Assembly (NCBI GenBank): GCA_965242565.1
Contig: OZ251457.1
Location: 930,001 to 994,000 of the forward strand
DNA: 64,000 bases
Direction of reading: 5' to 3'
Origin: CATQGW01 sp965242565
GTDB lineage: Bacteria > Chloroflexota > Dehalococcoidia > Bin125
Under the pieces are notes generated by a model that was not told where the DNA came from, did no database searches, and saw only the letters and a program-made list of their open reading frames with translations. Position 1 is the first letter of the stretch; each line of letters opens with the position of its first letter. A program made the position numbers and the translations under genes. Shown here in pieces: positions 26,311 through 34,451 of this stretch.

Positions 26311-29145
26311 ATGACCACCGCCGACCGACGCGAGGTGGATGCGCCGCTGGCGCGCGATGTGCGACTGCTCGGCGATCTGCTGGGGCGCACGATCAGCGCC
26401 CTTGAGGGCGAGCAGGTCTACGACGCAGTCGAAGCCCTGCGCGGGCTGGCGCGCCGCCGTCGCGGCGTGGGCGGCCGGCCGGAGCCCGACCTCGATGACG
26501 AGATGGCGGCGCTGGTGGCAGGCTGGCCGCTTGACCTCGCCGCTAACGTGGGCCGCGCCTTCCTCGCCTATTTCCTGCTCGTCAACATGGCCGAAGAGAC
26601 GCATCGGGTGCGTCGGCGGCGGGCGCACGCGAGTCAGGGCGACGGCCCGCCGCCGCGCTCGCTGGAGGCGATCGCGGAACGGCTGCGCGCGGACGGTGTG
26701 TCGGATGATGAGCTGCGCCGGGCAGCGGGCCAGCTGGAGCTGCGGCCGGTGTTCACCGCGCACCCGACCGAGTCGCAGCGGCTGACGCTGATGCAGAAGC
26801 TCCAGTCGGTGCATCAGGAGTTGCTGCGGCGGGAAGAGGCGACGCCGGTTGAGCGGCGGCGGATCGACGCGCGGATCGCGATGCAGATTGAGGGCATCTG
26901 GCAGGCGGACCATCTGCGCCATCGCCGTCCGACGGTGTTGGAGGAGTCACGGCTGCTGCTGCGCACGTTCCGTTCGACGCTGTGGGACGCGGCGCCTGAG
27001 GTGGCGGCGGCGCTGCGCGAGGCCGGCGGGGCATCGGCCGACGACGCGCCCGCGCCGATTCGGCTCGGCTCCTGGATGGGCGGCGACGCGGACGGCAATC
27101 CGAATGTGACGCCGGAGCTGACCTGGCAGACGGCGCTGATGATGCGGGAGACGGCGCTGCTGGCGCATCTGGAGGCGGTGATCGAGCTGGATACGCTGCT
27201 GCCGCACTCGCGGCGGCGGGTGGAAGGCGGACGCGGGCTGGAGGCGGGACTGGAGCGCGACGCGGAGCAGATGCCGGAACTCAGCGCGGTGTTGGGCGCC
27301 CGCCCGCGAGCGGAGCTGTACCGGCAGAAGCTGCGCTTCATGCAGGCGCGGCTGCGGGCGACGCTGGCGGAGAATCAGGCGTTGCTGGACGCGCGCGCGG
27401 CACCGCTGCTGGCGGGCGAGATCGCCTCCGCGCGGGGCGCAGGCGAAGCGCCGGGCGCACCGTACCGACGCGCCGAGGAGTACATCGCCGACCTCGAAGC
27501 GATCGTCGAAAGCCTGCGCGGACACGCGGCGCTGGCCAGCGCGGAGGTGGCGGTACAGCCGCTGCTGGATCGCGCGCGCGCGTTCGGTTTCCACCTCGCG
27601 GCGCTGGATCTGCGCGACCACGCGGGCAAGTTTCACGAGGCCGCGGCGGCAGTAGTCGACGAGCTTGAGATTGCACCCGAGGGCCGGGACTATCTCGAGT
27701 TGTCGTCGGAGGAGCGCGAGGCGCTGCTGGCGCGGGAGTTGGATCGCGACTGGTTCCCCGCCGGGGCGCGTCTGGCGGCGGACGAGACGCTGCGGCGCTT
27801 CGAGACGGCGCGGCGGATCATCGACCTGCTCGGTCCGCAGGCCATGCAAACCTGCGTGGTCTCGATGGCGGCTGCTCCGGCCGATGTGCTCGCGCCGCTG
27901 CTGCTGGCGCGGCAGGCGGGGCTGAACGATGTCGCGGCGCGCGCGCCGGGCGGGCGGCTGCGAATCGCGCCGCTGTTCGAGCGGGTGGAGGATCTCGAGG
28001 CCGCGCCGGGGGTGTTGCGCGCGCTGTTCGCGCACGAGGCTTATCGCCGCCATCTGCGGGCGCACGGGGATTTGCAGGAGGTGATGGTCGGCTACTCGGA
28101 CTCGGCGAAGGGGGCGGGGGTGCTGCCGTCGCTCTGGGGTCTGTACCGCGCGCAGGATCGGATGCGGCGGGAGGCTGATGCGGCCGGAGTGCGGCTGCTC
28201 TTCTTCCACGGTCGCGGCGGCACCGTGAGCCGCGGCGGTGGGCCGTCGCACGACGCGATTCTGGCGCTGCCGCCGGGGGCGATGCAGGGTGCGATCAAGC
28301 TGACCGAGCAGGGCGAGATGATTCAGTTCACCTACGGGCTGCCGGCGATTGCGCGGTGGAATCTGGAGCAGTCGCTGGCGGCGGCGCTGGCGAAAAGCTT
28401 GGAGACGCCGGAGCAAGGGATGGCAGCGGAGACGCGGGCGCGGTTTGAGGAAGCGGCCGACGAGCTGGCCGCGGACGCGGAGGATGTGTATCACGAGCTG
28501 GTCAGTGAGAATCCTGAGTTGCCGGGCTATTTTCAGCGGGTGACGCCGATTGCGGTGCTCTCGGATCTGGCGATCGGTTCGCGCCCGACGTTCCGGCCGG
28601 GCGGCGGGACGACGATTGCGGAGCTGCGGGCGATTCCGTGGGTGTTCGCGTGGATGCAGTCGCGGCACGTGATTACGGGTTGGCTGGGAGTGGGTTCGGC
28701 GCTGGAGCGTTTTCGGCTGCGGCACGGCGAGGCGGGCGAGCGGTTGCTGGCGGAGATGCGGCGGGACTGGCCGTTCTTCGCCTCTTTGCTCTCCAACGTC
28801 GAAATGGTCTGCGCCAAGGCCGACTTCGGCATCGCGGAGCATTATGTCCACCGGCTCGGCAACGACGACCTGCGCACGTTTGGGACACTGCGCGACGAGT
28901 ATGACCGCACCGTCGCCGAGCTGCTGCGGATCAGCAACCAACAACGTCTGCTCGAAACGTCGCCGGTGCTGCGCCGCTCGATCGATCTGCGTAATCCGTA
29001 TGTCGACGCGCTGTCGTTTCTCCAGGTGGAGCTGCTGGGGCGTTTGCGGGGGATGGGTGAGGATGATCCGGCGCGTCAGGAGACGCTGGAGGCGATTCTG
29101 CGGAGCGTGAACGGGGTCGCGGCAGGGCTGCGGAATACGGGCTAG
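26311..29145 (+). CDS. ppc: Phosphoenolpyruvate carboxylase
   Basis: 944-residue enzyme that carboxylates phosphoenolpyruvate with bicarbonate to give oxaloacetate, refilling the TCA cycle. The catalytic His151 lies in the VFTAHPTES signature. LGSWMGGDADGNP is the substrate-binding motif, VMVGYSDSAKGAG the second signature, FHGRGGTVSRGGGP the mobile loop, and FRPGGG with RAIPWVFAWMQSR follow. The protein ends RNTG, as PEPC nearly always does, so it is complete. The ATG at 26311 is preferred to a GTG at 26305. Its TAG stop overlaps the convergent hydrolase stop in a CTAG palindrome. Allosteric regulation cannot be read from sequence. Confidence 0.97.
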   Translation: MTTADRREVDAPLARDVRLLGDLLGRTISALEGEQVYDAVEALRGLARRRRGVGGRPEPDLDDEMAALVAGWPLDLAANVGRAFLAYFLLVNMAEETHRVRRRRAHASQGDGPPPRSLEAIAERLRADGVSDDELRRAAGQLELRPVFTAHPTESQRLTLMQKLQSVHQELLRREEATPVERRRIDARIAMQIEGIWQADHLRHRRPTVLEESRLLLRTFRSTLWDAAPEVAAALREAGGASADDAPAPIRLGSWMGGDADGNPNVTPELTWQTALMMRETALLAHLEAVIELDTLLPHSRRRVEGGRGLEAGLERDAEQMPELSAVLGARPRAELYRQKLRFMQARLRATLAENQALLDARAAPLLAGEIASARGAGEAPGAPYRRAEEYIADLEAIVESLRGHAALASAEVAVQPLLDRARAFGFHLAALDLRDHAGKFHEAAAAVVDELEIAPEGRDYLELSSEEREALLARELDRDWFPAGARLAADETLRRFETARRIIDLLGPQAMQTCVVSMAAAPADVLAPLLLARQAGLNDVAARAPGGRLRIAPLFERVEDLEAAPGVLRALFAHEAYRRHLRAHGDLQEVMVGYSDSAKGAGVLPSLWGLYRAQDRMRREADAAGVRLLFFHGRGGTVSRGGGPSHDAILALPPGAMQGAIKLTEQGEMIQFTYGLPAIARWNLEQSLAAALAKSLETPEQGMAAETRARFEEAADELAADAEDVYHELVSENPELPGYFQRVTPIAVLSDLAIGSRPTFRPGGGTTIAELRAIPWVFAWMQSRHVITGWLGVGSALERFRLRHGEAGERLLAEMRRDWPFFASLLSNVEMVCAKADFGIAEHYVHRLGNDDLRTFGTLRDEYDRTVAELLRISNQQRLLETSPVLRRSIDLRNPYVDALSFLQVELLGRLRGMGEDDPARQETLEAILRSVNGVAAGLRNTG

Positions 29146-30047
29146 CGCGGCAGGCGGGCGTTGAGGTAGGCGAGCACGGCGGCGGCGTATTGCTGCGGGT
29201 GGATGTGCCAGGCGTCGCTGTGAGGGCAATTCTCGAAGACTGTTGTGAACCGGGTGTCGGACAGGTGGGCGCGAATCCGCTCGTAGTGTGCGATCGTGAT
29301 GCGCTCGTCGGGGCGGCAATGGGCGAGGCCGAGCGGGTAGGGGTATTCGGCGGCGTCGCGCCAGGGCTGTACGTCGTTGAGGTCGATGCCGTAGATCCAG
29401 CGGCTGATCAGGCCGATGCCGGGGCGCAGAGCGGACGCGGCCCAGGCGGGGAGCACGGTGCGGCGGGCTACCTCCTGCGCGACCAGGTCGGGCAGCGAGG
29501 CGAAGGCTGAATCGGCGTAGACGCCGGCGACTGCGGGTTCGCGCCAGCCGGTCATCAGAGCGATTGCGCCGCCGTAGGAGTTGCCGTGCAGGAAGATCGC
29601 GCCGGGCGACGCTCCGCGCTCGCGGATTATGTAGTCGATTGCGCCCAGCACGTCGTCGCGCTCGTCCAGTCCCGCACCCATGCGGGCGGCGTCGGACTCA
29701 CCGTGGCCGCGCAGGTCGAAGACGAGGACGGAGTAGCCGGCGTTGGTCAGCGGGGCGGCGAGGCCGAGCAGGGAGTTGCGGTTGCTGTCGACGCCGTGGA
29801 TGCGGATGACGGTTGCGCGCGGCTCTGCTGCGGGGATCCACCAGCCGCGCAGGGTGATCTCTTCCCACCCACGCGGCGAAAACTCAACATCCTCATAGGG
29901 CAGGCCGAATGCTGTGGGAGTCTCGCCCAGGGGTTTCACATCGGCGTCGAGCGCCTGCCCCGCCACGTACCAGGCCGCCCCGCAGTAGAGCGCCGCGAGC
30001 AGCGCGATCAGAGCGAACAACGCCCACAGGGACCGTCGGCGACTCAT
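29142..30047 (-). CDS. Membrane-anchored alpha/beta hydrolase
   Basis: 301-residue hydrolase. An N-terminal membrane helix (LWALFALIALLAALYCGAAW) anchors a domain that faces outward. The catalytic nucleophile is in HGNSYGGAIAL. RIHGVDSNRNSLLGLA and VFDLRGHGESD are the oxyanion and strand-5 motifs. The C-terminal NCPHSDAWHIHP contains the likely catalytic His. It belongs to the BAAT/YqkD-like hydrolase group (DUF1749/FrsA-like layouts are similar). The substrate is unknown. It convergently overlaps ppc by 4 nt and lies 11 nt downstream of the metallopeptidase gene, perhaps in one transcript. Confidence 0.88.
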   Translation of the reverse strand: MSRRRSLWALFALIALLAALYCGAAWYVAGQALDADVKPLGETPTAFGLPYEDVEFSPRGWEEITLRGWWIPAAEPRATVIRIHGVDSNRNSLLGLAAPLTNAGYSVLVFDLRGHGESDAARMGAGLDERDDVLGAIDYIIRERGASPGAIFLHGNSYGGAIALMTGWREPAVAGVYADSAFASLPDLVAQEVARRTVLPAWAASALRPGIGLISRWIYGIDLNDVQPWRDAAEYPYPLGLAHCRPDERITIAHYERIRAHLSDTRFTTVFENCPHSDAWHIHPQQYAAAVLAYLNARLPR

Positions 30048-30058
30048 CGCAGCCGCAA

Positions 30059-32038
30059 CTATCGGACGCCCAGCAGCGTGCGCACGACAGCGCGGTCAAA
30101 GAGGCTGCCGGTTGCGGGCACAGGAGTAGGATCGGTGTACTGTAGGCCATGGATGCGTGCGACGCGACGGGCAGCCTCTCCATCGAACTCAGGGAAGTAG
30201 CGTTCTCTAAGCGCGATCAGCTGGGCGACGTAGCGAGAATCGTAGCGTTCATTCCGCTCGATGTACTCTGCGTCACTGTGATTATCGAGCAGCGCGCTGG
30301 TAACCACGTGAAGGACAACACCGACATCTGGAGTAGAGTCCAGATTCCACCCGATACTCCAGTTATAGACATCGTACTCTGCGCGAATACCGTCTGCGGT
30401 GCGAGAAAACACGATCGGATTAGCAACGCGTCCTTGATGGTAGTCGGCGAAGATCACGTCGGCTACAGCATCCGCTTCCTCCAACGTCAGCGCAGTGCTC
30501 TCCACGTCAGGAAGGAGGTCGTTGAGTCTCAGGTGGCGAAGGAGGTCGTTGAGTCTCAGAAGGGACACCCAGTCCCAGTACCGGTCACCCCTAGGATCCG
30601 ATTCAGCCACCGTATCGTCCATGAACAGAATCAGAGACCATTCGCCCCATTCGCTGCAAGTTTCCTGGTCGAGCGAGCGAAGCCAGACAGCGCGATTGCC
30701 ACGCAACAGGGCGGCGTTGCCGCAGGGATCGGTGACATCCTGGCCACCCACGCGGAATACGAAGGCGTCATCCCGGACGCGAACCGACGCGGCGGCAGCC
30801 TCCGGCGCGACGAGAACCGGGCTACTGTTCAGCCATCGGCCGCGCGGCGGATCTGCAGGTAGAAACCGAATAGACGGATACAGACGACCGCCCCATTCGC
30901 CGCCGGCCCCCCGAGGCTGTAGGGCGAACTCGATTCTTCCGTCCTCAAGCAGGCGGGCGGTAATGCGAATGACGATGTCATCCTGCAATTCCGCGACTCC
31001 GCGCAAGCCAGGCAGAGCGCCAGCCGCCAACGTGGCATCGTTCGGCACGCCGAGCGCGGCCCGCACGGCGTTCAACTGCAAGAAGCCGCCCGTTGCGGTC
31101 GCAGGAGGCAGCGAATCGACGGCTACGCCGTGATCCGCAGCCGCGCTTCTCGCGGCTGTGGCGTCAAAGTTGGGAAGATAACGCTGCCAGAGCGCCACCA
31201 TCTGTGCTGCGAACTCTGGGCCGTGGTTGACATCGCGCAACCCCGCGCTCCACACGAGTGCGTGTCCTGCCTCATGCAGCACAGTCGCCGGATTGAGACC
31301 ATCGGTGGTGAGCTCGATCAGGTGCTCGGGCGAGCTGTATCGCCCAGCTGCCGGACCAAGGGCACCAGGGCGGACCAAGCGCACACTTGGTGGCCGTTCG
31401 CGTCCTCGAAAGTGATCGGCGTAGACAGCGCTAACGACAGCTCGGGCATCGGCGAGGCTGATGCCAGACTGGAGGTGCGCGGGCAGCGCAATGCGGTCGA
31501 GATGCGCCTCCCAGTCGTAGACGAGATGTTGTTGCGGATCGGCGGAGTCGAATGCAGGGCGAAGGTCGGCGACCGACAGCACCGTGACAGGGCTTGCAAA
31601 CTCGTCGCAAGCGGGCGGATGCTCTGTCGTCAGCGAGACGATGCGGGAGCGCCGTTGGAGAGACACGAAGCCGCACACATCCTCGTAGTTGAGGCCGTCG
31701 GCGCGGACCACGAAGCTGCCATCCACGACGCGAACGGAGAGATCGCTTTCAACGCTGGCAGGCACTCTGACCGCGCTGCTGTAAAGCCACCGGCCCACTG
31801 TTGCGTTCACCGGGAAGCGACGCACTCTGGGCAGAATCGGCTCGCTCCAGCTGCCGTCCGGATTCCGAGTTCGCAGGCCGAATTCGACGCGCCCATCGTC
31901 GCCGACGCGAGCGACGATCCGCACTTCGGCCAGATCGCCGCCGTCGGCCTGAGCGCTGCCGGCGAGCACCGCAAACGACAACAGGCACAAGGCCACGAGG
32001 CCTACTCCGACGGTGAATGTGGAACTGCGACGGGGCAT
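30059..32038 (-). CDS. Secreted HEAGH metallopeptidase with a degenerate second repeat
   Basis: 659 residues with a signal peptide (LCLLSFAVLAGSAQA). The mature protein is two copies of one module of about 320 residues. Each copy has a strand-rich front part (VRIVARVGDDGRVEFGLR and IRITARLLEDGRIEFALQ), a paired-Cys middle and a helical end. In copy 1 the end holds HEAGH (255-259) and, 13 residues on, HGPEF (272-276), a gluzincin/SprT-like zinc site. In copy 2 the aligned positions read HVVTS (577-581) and YDSRY (599-603). Only the first His is kept, so it cannot bind zinc the same way. A 9-residue tandem duplication (RLNDLLRHL) also sits in copy 2. I do not recognise a named family. It likely acts outside the cell on protein. 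Confidence 0.75.
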   Translation of the reverse strand: MPRRSSTFTVGVGLVALCLLSFAVLAGSAQADGGDLAEVRIVARVGDDGRVEFGLRTRNPDGSWSEPILPRVRRFPVNATVGRWLYSSAVRVPASVESDLSVRVVDGSFVVRADGLNYEDVCGFVSLQRRSRIVSLTTEHPPACDEFASPVTVLSVADLRPAFDSADPQQHLVYDWEAHLDRIALPAHLQSGISLADARAVVSAVYADHFRGRERPPSVRLVRPGALGPAAGRYSSPEHLIELTTDGLNPATVLHEAGHALVWSAGLRDVNHGPEFAAQMVALWQRYLPNFDATAARSAAADHGVAVDSLPPATATGGFLQLNAVRAALGVPNDATLAAGALPGLRGVAELQDDIVIRITARLLEDGRIEFALQPRGAGGEWGGRLYPSIRFLPADPPRGRWLNSSPVLVAPEAAAASVRVRDDAFVFRVGGQDVTDPCGNAALLRGNRAVWLRSLDQETCSEWGEWSLILFMDDTVAESDPRGDRYWDWVSLLRLNDLLRHLRLNDLLPDVESTALTLEEADAVADVIFADYHQGRVANPIVFSRTADGIRAEYDVYNWSIGWNLDSTPDVGVVLHVVTSALLDNHSDAEYIERNERYDSRYVAQLIALRERYFPEFDGEAARRVARIHGLQYTDPTPVPATGSLFDRAVVRTLLGVR

Positions 32039-32428
32039 GCGGCTAGGTTAGCCCACCCGTCTGGGACACTCGAGTCTCACGGCGCGATGCGTTGAGGGCG
32101 GCTGTCGGTGGCGCGGTGCGCCGAGATGCGCTGTAAACGGACGCTGACGGGCAATTCGGGGTTTCTGGCGTTGCGAGCGGCGTTGGGTTTGGGCCCCAGA
32201 TCAAGTCTGGGGCGACGGAAAGGTGGTTGTGTGGGTTTGGGGTCGCGCTCGGAGCAGATTTACGCTCGGGGGCAGGAATGACAGGAGGCGGGGCGGCGGA
32301 AATGACGAGAGAAGGGGGTGTTAAGTGCTGTTCGCGACGAGATACCCCTGTTCGGGCCAGGGGCAGGCTCTGCAAGCGCGGGTGTGACGGAGAGTGTGCG
32401 TGGGGCGTGACGGAAGGGCAAGCGGGCG
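32039..32428. other. Repeat-filled intergenic region
   Basis: 390 bp without a gene. It holds the 40-bp repeat at 32182-32221, a CATTCCCGC-type half-palindrome near 32265-32285, and at about 32335-32390 a copy of the GAGATACCCCTGTTCGGGCC element that recurs at about 60548. Leading sequence up to 32180 shows nothing recognisable. Confidence 0.65.
32182..32221. repeat. 40-bp dispersed repeat, copy 1
   Basis: A 40-bp block beginning GTTGGGTTTGGGCCCCAGAT is identical to 60329-60368. It contains the palindrome CCCCAGATCAAGTCTGGGG (CCCCAGA with TCTGGGG, 5-nt loop). Confidence 0.9.
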
Positions 32429-32740
32429 CTAGCTGCCGGCGGCCAATTCCGGCTCGGCGGCATCGAGATGCTCGACCTGCACGGTCTGCGCGCTGGCCTG
32501 GGCCTGGGCGAGGTCGTAGTCGGCCTGGAGGTGGAGCCAGACGAGCGGGTTGCCGCCGAACGCCATGTCGATCCGCACGGCCAGCTCGGCGGTGAGCGGC
32601 GCGCGTGCCTCGCAGACGGCGGCGAGTTCAGCGGCGTCCACCTGCATATGCGCCGCGGCTTCGGCTACCGTCAGGCCACACGGCTCGATGCAGAACAGCA
32701 GGATGGAGCGGCCGGGATGAGGCGGGTTCCGGAGCGACAT
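32429..32740 (-). CDS. HigA-family antitoxin without its toxin
   Basis: 103-residue XRE-type DNA-binding protein of the HigA addiction-module family. The family pattern is clear: NPPHPGRSILLFCIEPCGLTV, then a helix-turn-helix with AAELAAVCEARAPLT, and AFGGNPLVWLHLQADYDLAQA. In intact modules the HigB toxin (RelE fold, about 90 residues) lies just upstream in the same direction. Here the upstream gene is instead the DUF35/thiolase pair, 15 nt away, so it is an orphan. It may act as a stand-alone regulator, or be a relic. Its C-terminus carries an extra acidic Ala-rich tail. Confidence 0.85.
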   Translation of the reverse strand: MSLRNPPHPGRSILLFCIEPCGLTVAEAAAHMQVDAAELAAVCEARAPLTAELAVRIDMAFGGNPLVWLHLQADYDLAQAQASAQTVQVEHLDAAEPELAAGS

Positions 32741-32755
32741 CGAGCAACGGCGTCC

Positions 32756-33193
32756 CTAGACGCGGCGCCATTGGACGAGGGTGTAGGGCTCTTCGCCTTC
32801 GCGGTCCTCGAAGTGGACCTGGACGTCGGCGCCGATTTCGACGGTTTGGAGGGGGTCGCCGATCAGGTTGCCGACCATGCGAACATTTTCGGCTTCGGGG
32901 ATTTCGACCAGCACGACGATGTAGGGGCAGCCGTCCTGGAGGGCGGGATGGACGGGGTGCCAAACGCGCTCCCAAGAGTAGATGCGACCCTTGCCGGAGA
33001 GCGTGCGCCAGCCGAGGTTGAAGGAGTGGCAGCGGTGGCAGACCCACTCGGGGCCCCACTGCGGGCGGTTGCAGTCCTGGCACTCCTGCACCAGCAGTTC
33101 GTGCCGCTTGGCGGCTTCCCAGTATTCGGTGTCGAGGCCGTCGATGGCGGGGGCGGGGGCGGGCAGGCCCTCGGGCAGGTAGCTGTCGGCCAT
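32756..33193 (-). CDS. DUF35 OB-fold protein, thiolase partner
   Basis: 145-residue zinc-ribbon plus OB-fold protein of the DUF35 family. The N-terminal arm (DTEYWEAAKRHELLVQECQ) leads into two Cys pairs (CQDCN and CHRC). An OB-fold follows with GRIYSWERVWHPVHPA. Its ATG overlaps the thiolase stop by one base (TAATG), the normal arrangement for this acyl-CoA-binding subunit and a thiolase-fold partner. In characterised cases the pair performs acyl-CoA chemistry such as side-chain aldol cleavage or condensation. It is 15 nt upstream of the orphan higA. Confidence 0.92.
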   Translation of the reverse strand: MADSYLPEGLPAPAPAIDGLDTEYWEAAKRHELLVQECQDCNRPQWGPEWVCHRCHSFNLGWRTLSGKGRIYSWERVWHPVHPALQDGCPYIVVLVEIPEAENVRMVGNLIGDPLQTVEIGADVQVHFEDREGEEPYTLVQWRRV

Positions 33194-34377
33194 TAGAGCA
33201 CCGCCTCGGAGCCGACGATCATGTCGGAGACCGGAGTGACCATCGGGCCGGAGGCGACCAGCGAGACGTTGACGTCGGGCACCTGGTTGCAGGACTGGCC
33301 GCGCACCTGGCGGATCGCCTCGATTTGCAGCTCGAGGCCGTGCATGTAGCACTCGGCGAGGTTGCCGCCGCTGGTGTTGATCGGCATGTTGCCGTTGGGT
33401 GCGATCAGGTTCTCGAAGGTGATGTCCTCGTTGGCCTGTTCGTAGCTGGTCAGGCCGTGCTCGATGATGCTCATCACGACGCCGCCGGTGAAGTTCTCGT
33501 AGACCTGCGCGACATCGACCTCTTCGGGCTTGACCTCGGCCATCTCGTACATGCGCGGGGCGACGGTTTTGAAGTTGGAGGTGGCGTAGTCGGTGGCGTT
33601 GTGCGCTCCGGAGCCGGCGCGGTTGGGTGAGCCGACTGCACCGCCGAGGAAGTAGACGGGCGGCTGCTTGTAGTCCTTCGCGCGGTCGGCGGAGACGAAG
33701 ATCACGGCGGCTGCGCCGTCGTTCTCCTGGCAGCAGTCGAAGAGGTGGAAGGGCTCGACGATCCAGCGGGACTTGTCGTAGTCCTCGGGGGTGAGCGGGC
33801 GGCCGTACATCACGGCGCGGGGGTTGTTCTGCGCGTGGTGATAGGAGGCGAGCGAGCAAGCCTTGAGCGTGTCCTGGGTGATGCCGTGGTCGTGGTAGAG
33901 GCGGTGGACGCGCATGGCGAACGACTGGGCGGGGGACATCAGCCCGTAGGGCGCGGTGTAGGCGGCGTCGCCGCGGATCTGGTTGACGCGCGCGCCCTGC
34001 CCGAAACGTCCGAACTGGCCCTGGGCCAGGCCGCGGAAGACGACCACGGTGTCGGCCAGGCCGGTCGCCACGGCGGAGGCGGCGTGGGCGCAGGCGGCCG
34101 ATCCGCCGCCGCCGCCGCCGCCCCACTCCATGTTGGAGAAGCGCAGGTCGGGGATGTTCAGCGCCGCCGCGATGCGCGAGGGGTCGTTGCGGTCGTTGGA
34201 GTAGGAGGCGAAGCCGTCGAGCTCCTCGGGAGCGATGCCGGCGTCGTCGCAGGCGTTGAGGATCGCCTCGATGACCAGCTTGAACTCCGCGTCGGGCGAG
34301 CGCCCGCGCTTGTAGTAGGTCGTCTCACCGACCCCGATGATCGCCGTCTCACCGCGCATCGTGCGCTTACCCATCAT
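33193..34377 (-). CDS. Thiolase-fold protein (SCP-x/lipid-transfer type)
   Basis: 394-residue thiolase-superfamily protein. It starts ETAIIGVGETTYYKRG and has DAGIAPEELDGFASYS, a glycine run before SAACAHAASAVATG where thiolases carry the nucleophile, and a DCCQENDGAAAVIF segment. The late segment reads PINTSGGNLAECYMHGL. The GHPxGA motif of degradative thiolases is missing there. It therefore belongs to the non-condensing, SCP-x-like group that works with a DUF35 partner, here encoded next door. ATG codons at 34377 and 34374 are both possible; AGGAG lies 7 nt before the second. The seven-Gly run is unusual for this family. Confidence 0.9.
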   Translation of the reverse strand: MMGKRTMRGETAIIGVGETTYYKRGRSPDAEFKLVIEAILNACDDAGIAPEELDGFASYSNDRNDPSRIAAALNIPDLRFSNMEWGGGGGGGSAACAHAASAVATGLADTVVVFRGLAQGQFGRFGQGARVNQIRGDAAYTAPYGLMSPAQSFAMRVHRLYHDHGITQDTLKACSLASYHHAQNNPRAVMYGRPLTPEDYDKSRWIVEPFHLFDCCQENDGAAAVIFVSADRAKDYKQPPVYFLGGAVGSPNRAGSGAHNATDYATSNFKTVAPRMYEMAEVKPEEVDVAQVYENFTGGVVMSIIEHGLTSYEQANEDITFENLIAPNGNMPINTSGGNLAECYMHGLELQIEAIRQVRGQSCNQVPDVNVSLVASGPMVTPVSDMIVGSEAVL

Positions 34378-34451
34378 GAGGCTCCTTTCTGCCGGCGCGT
34401 CGCAACGGCTGCGCCGTGCAGCGCCGTAATTCTATCGCATGCCGCCGCTAC

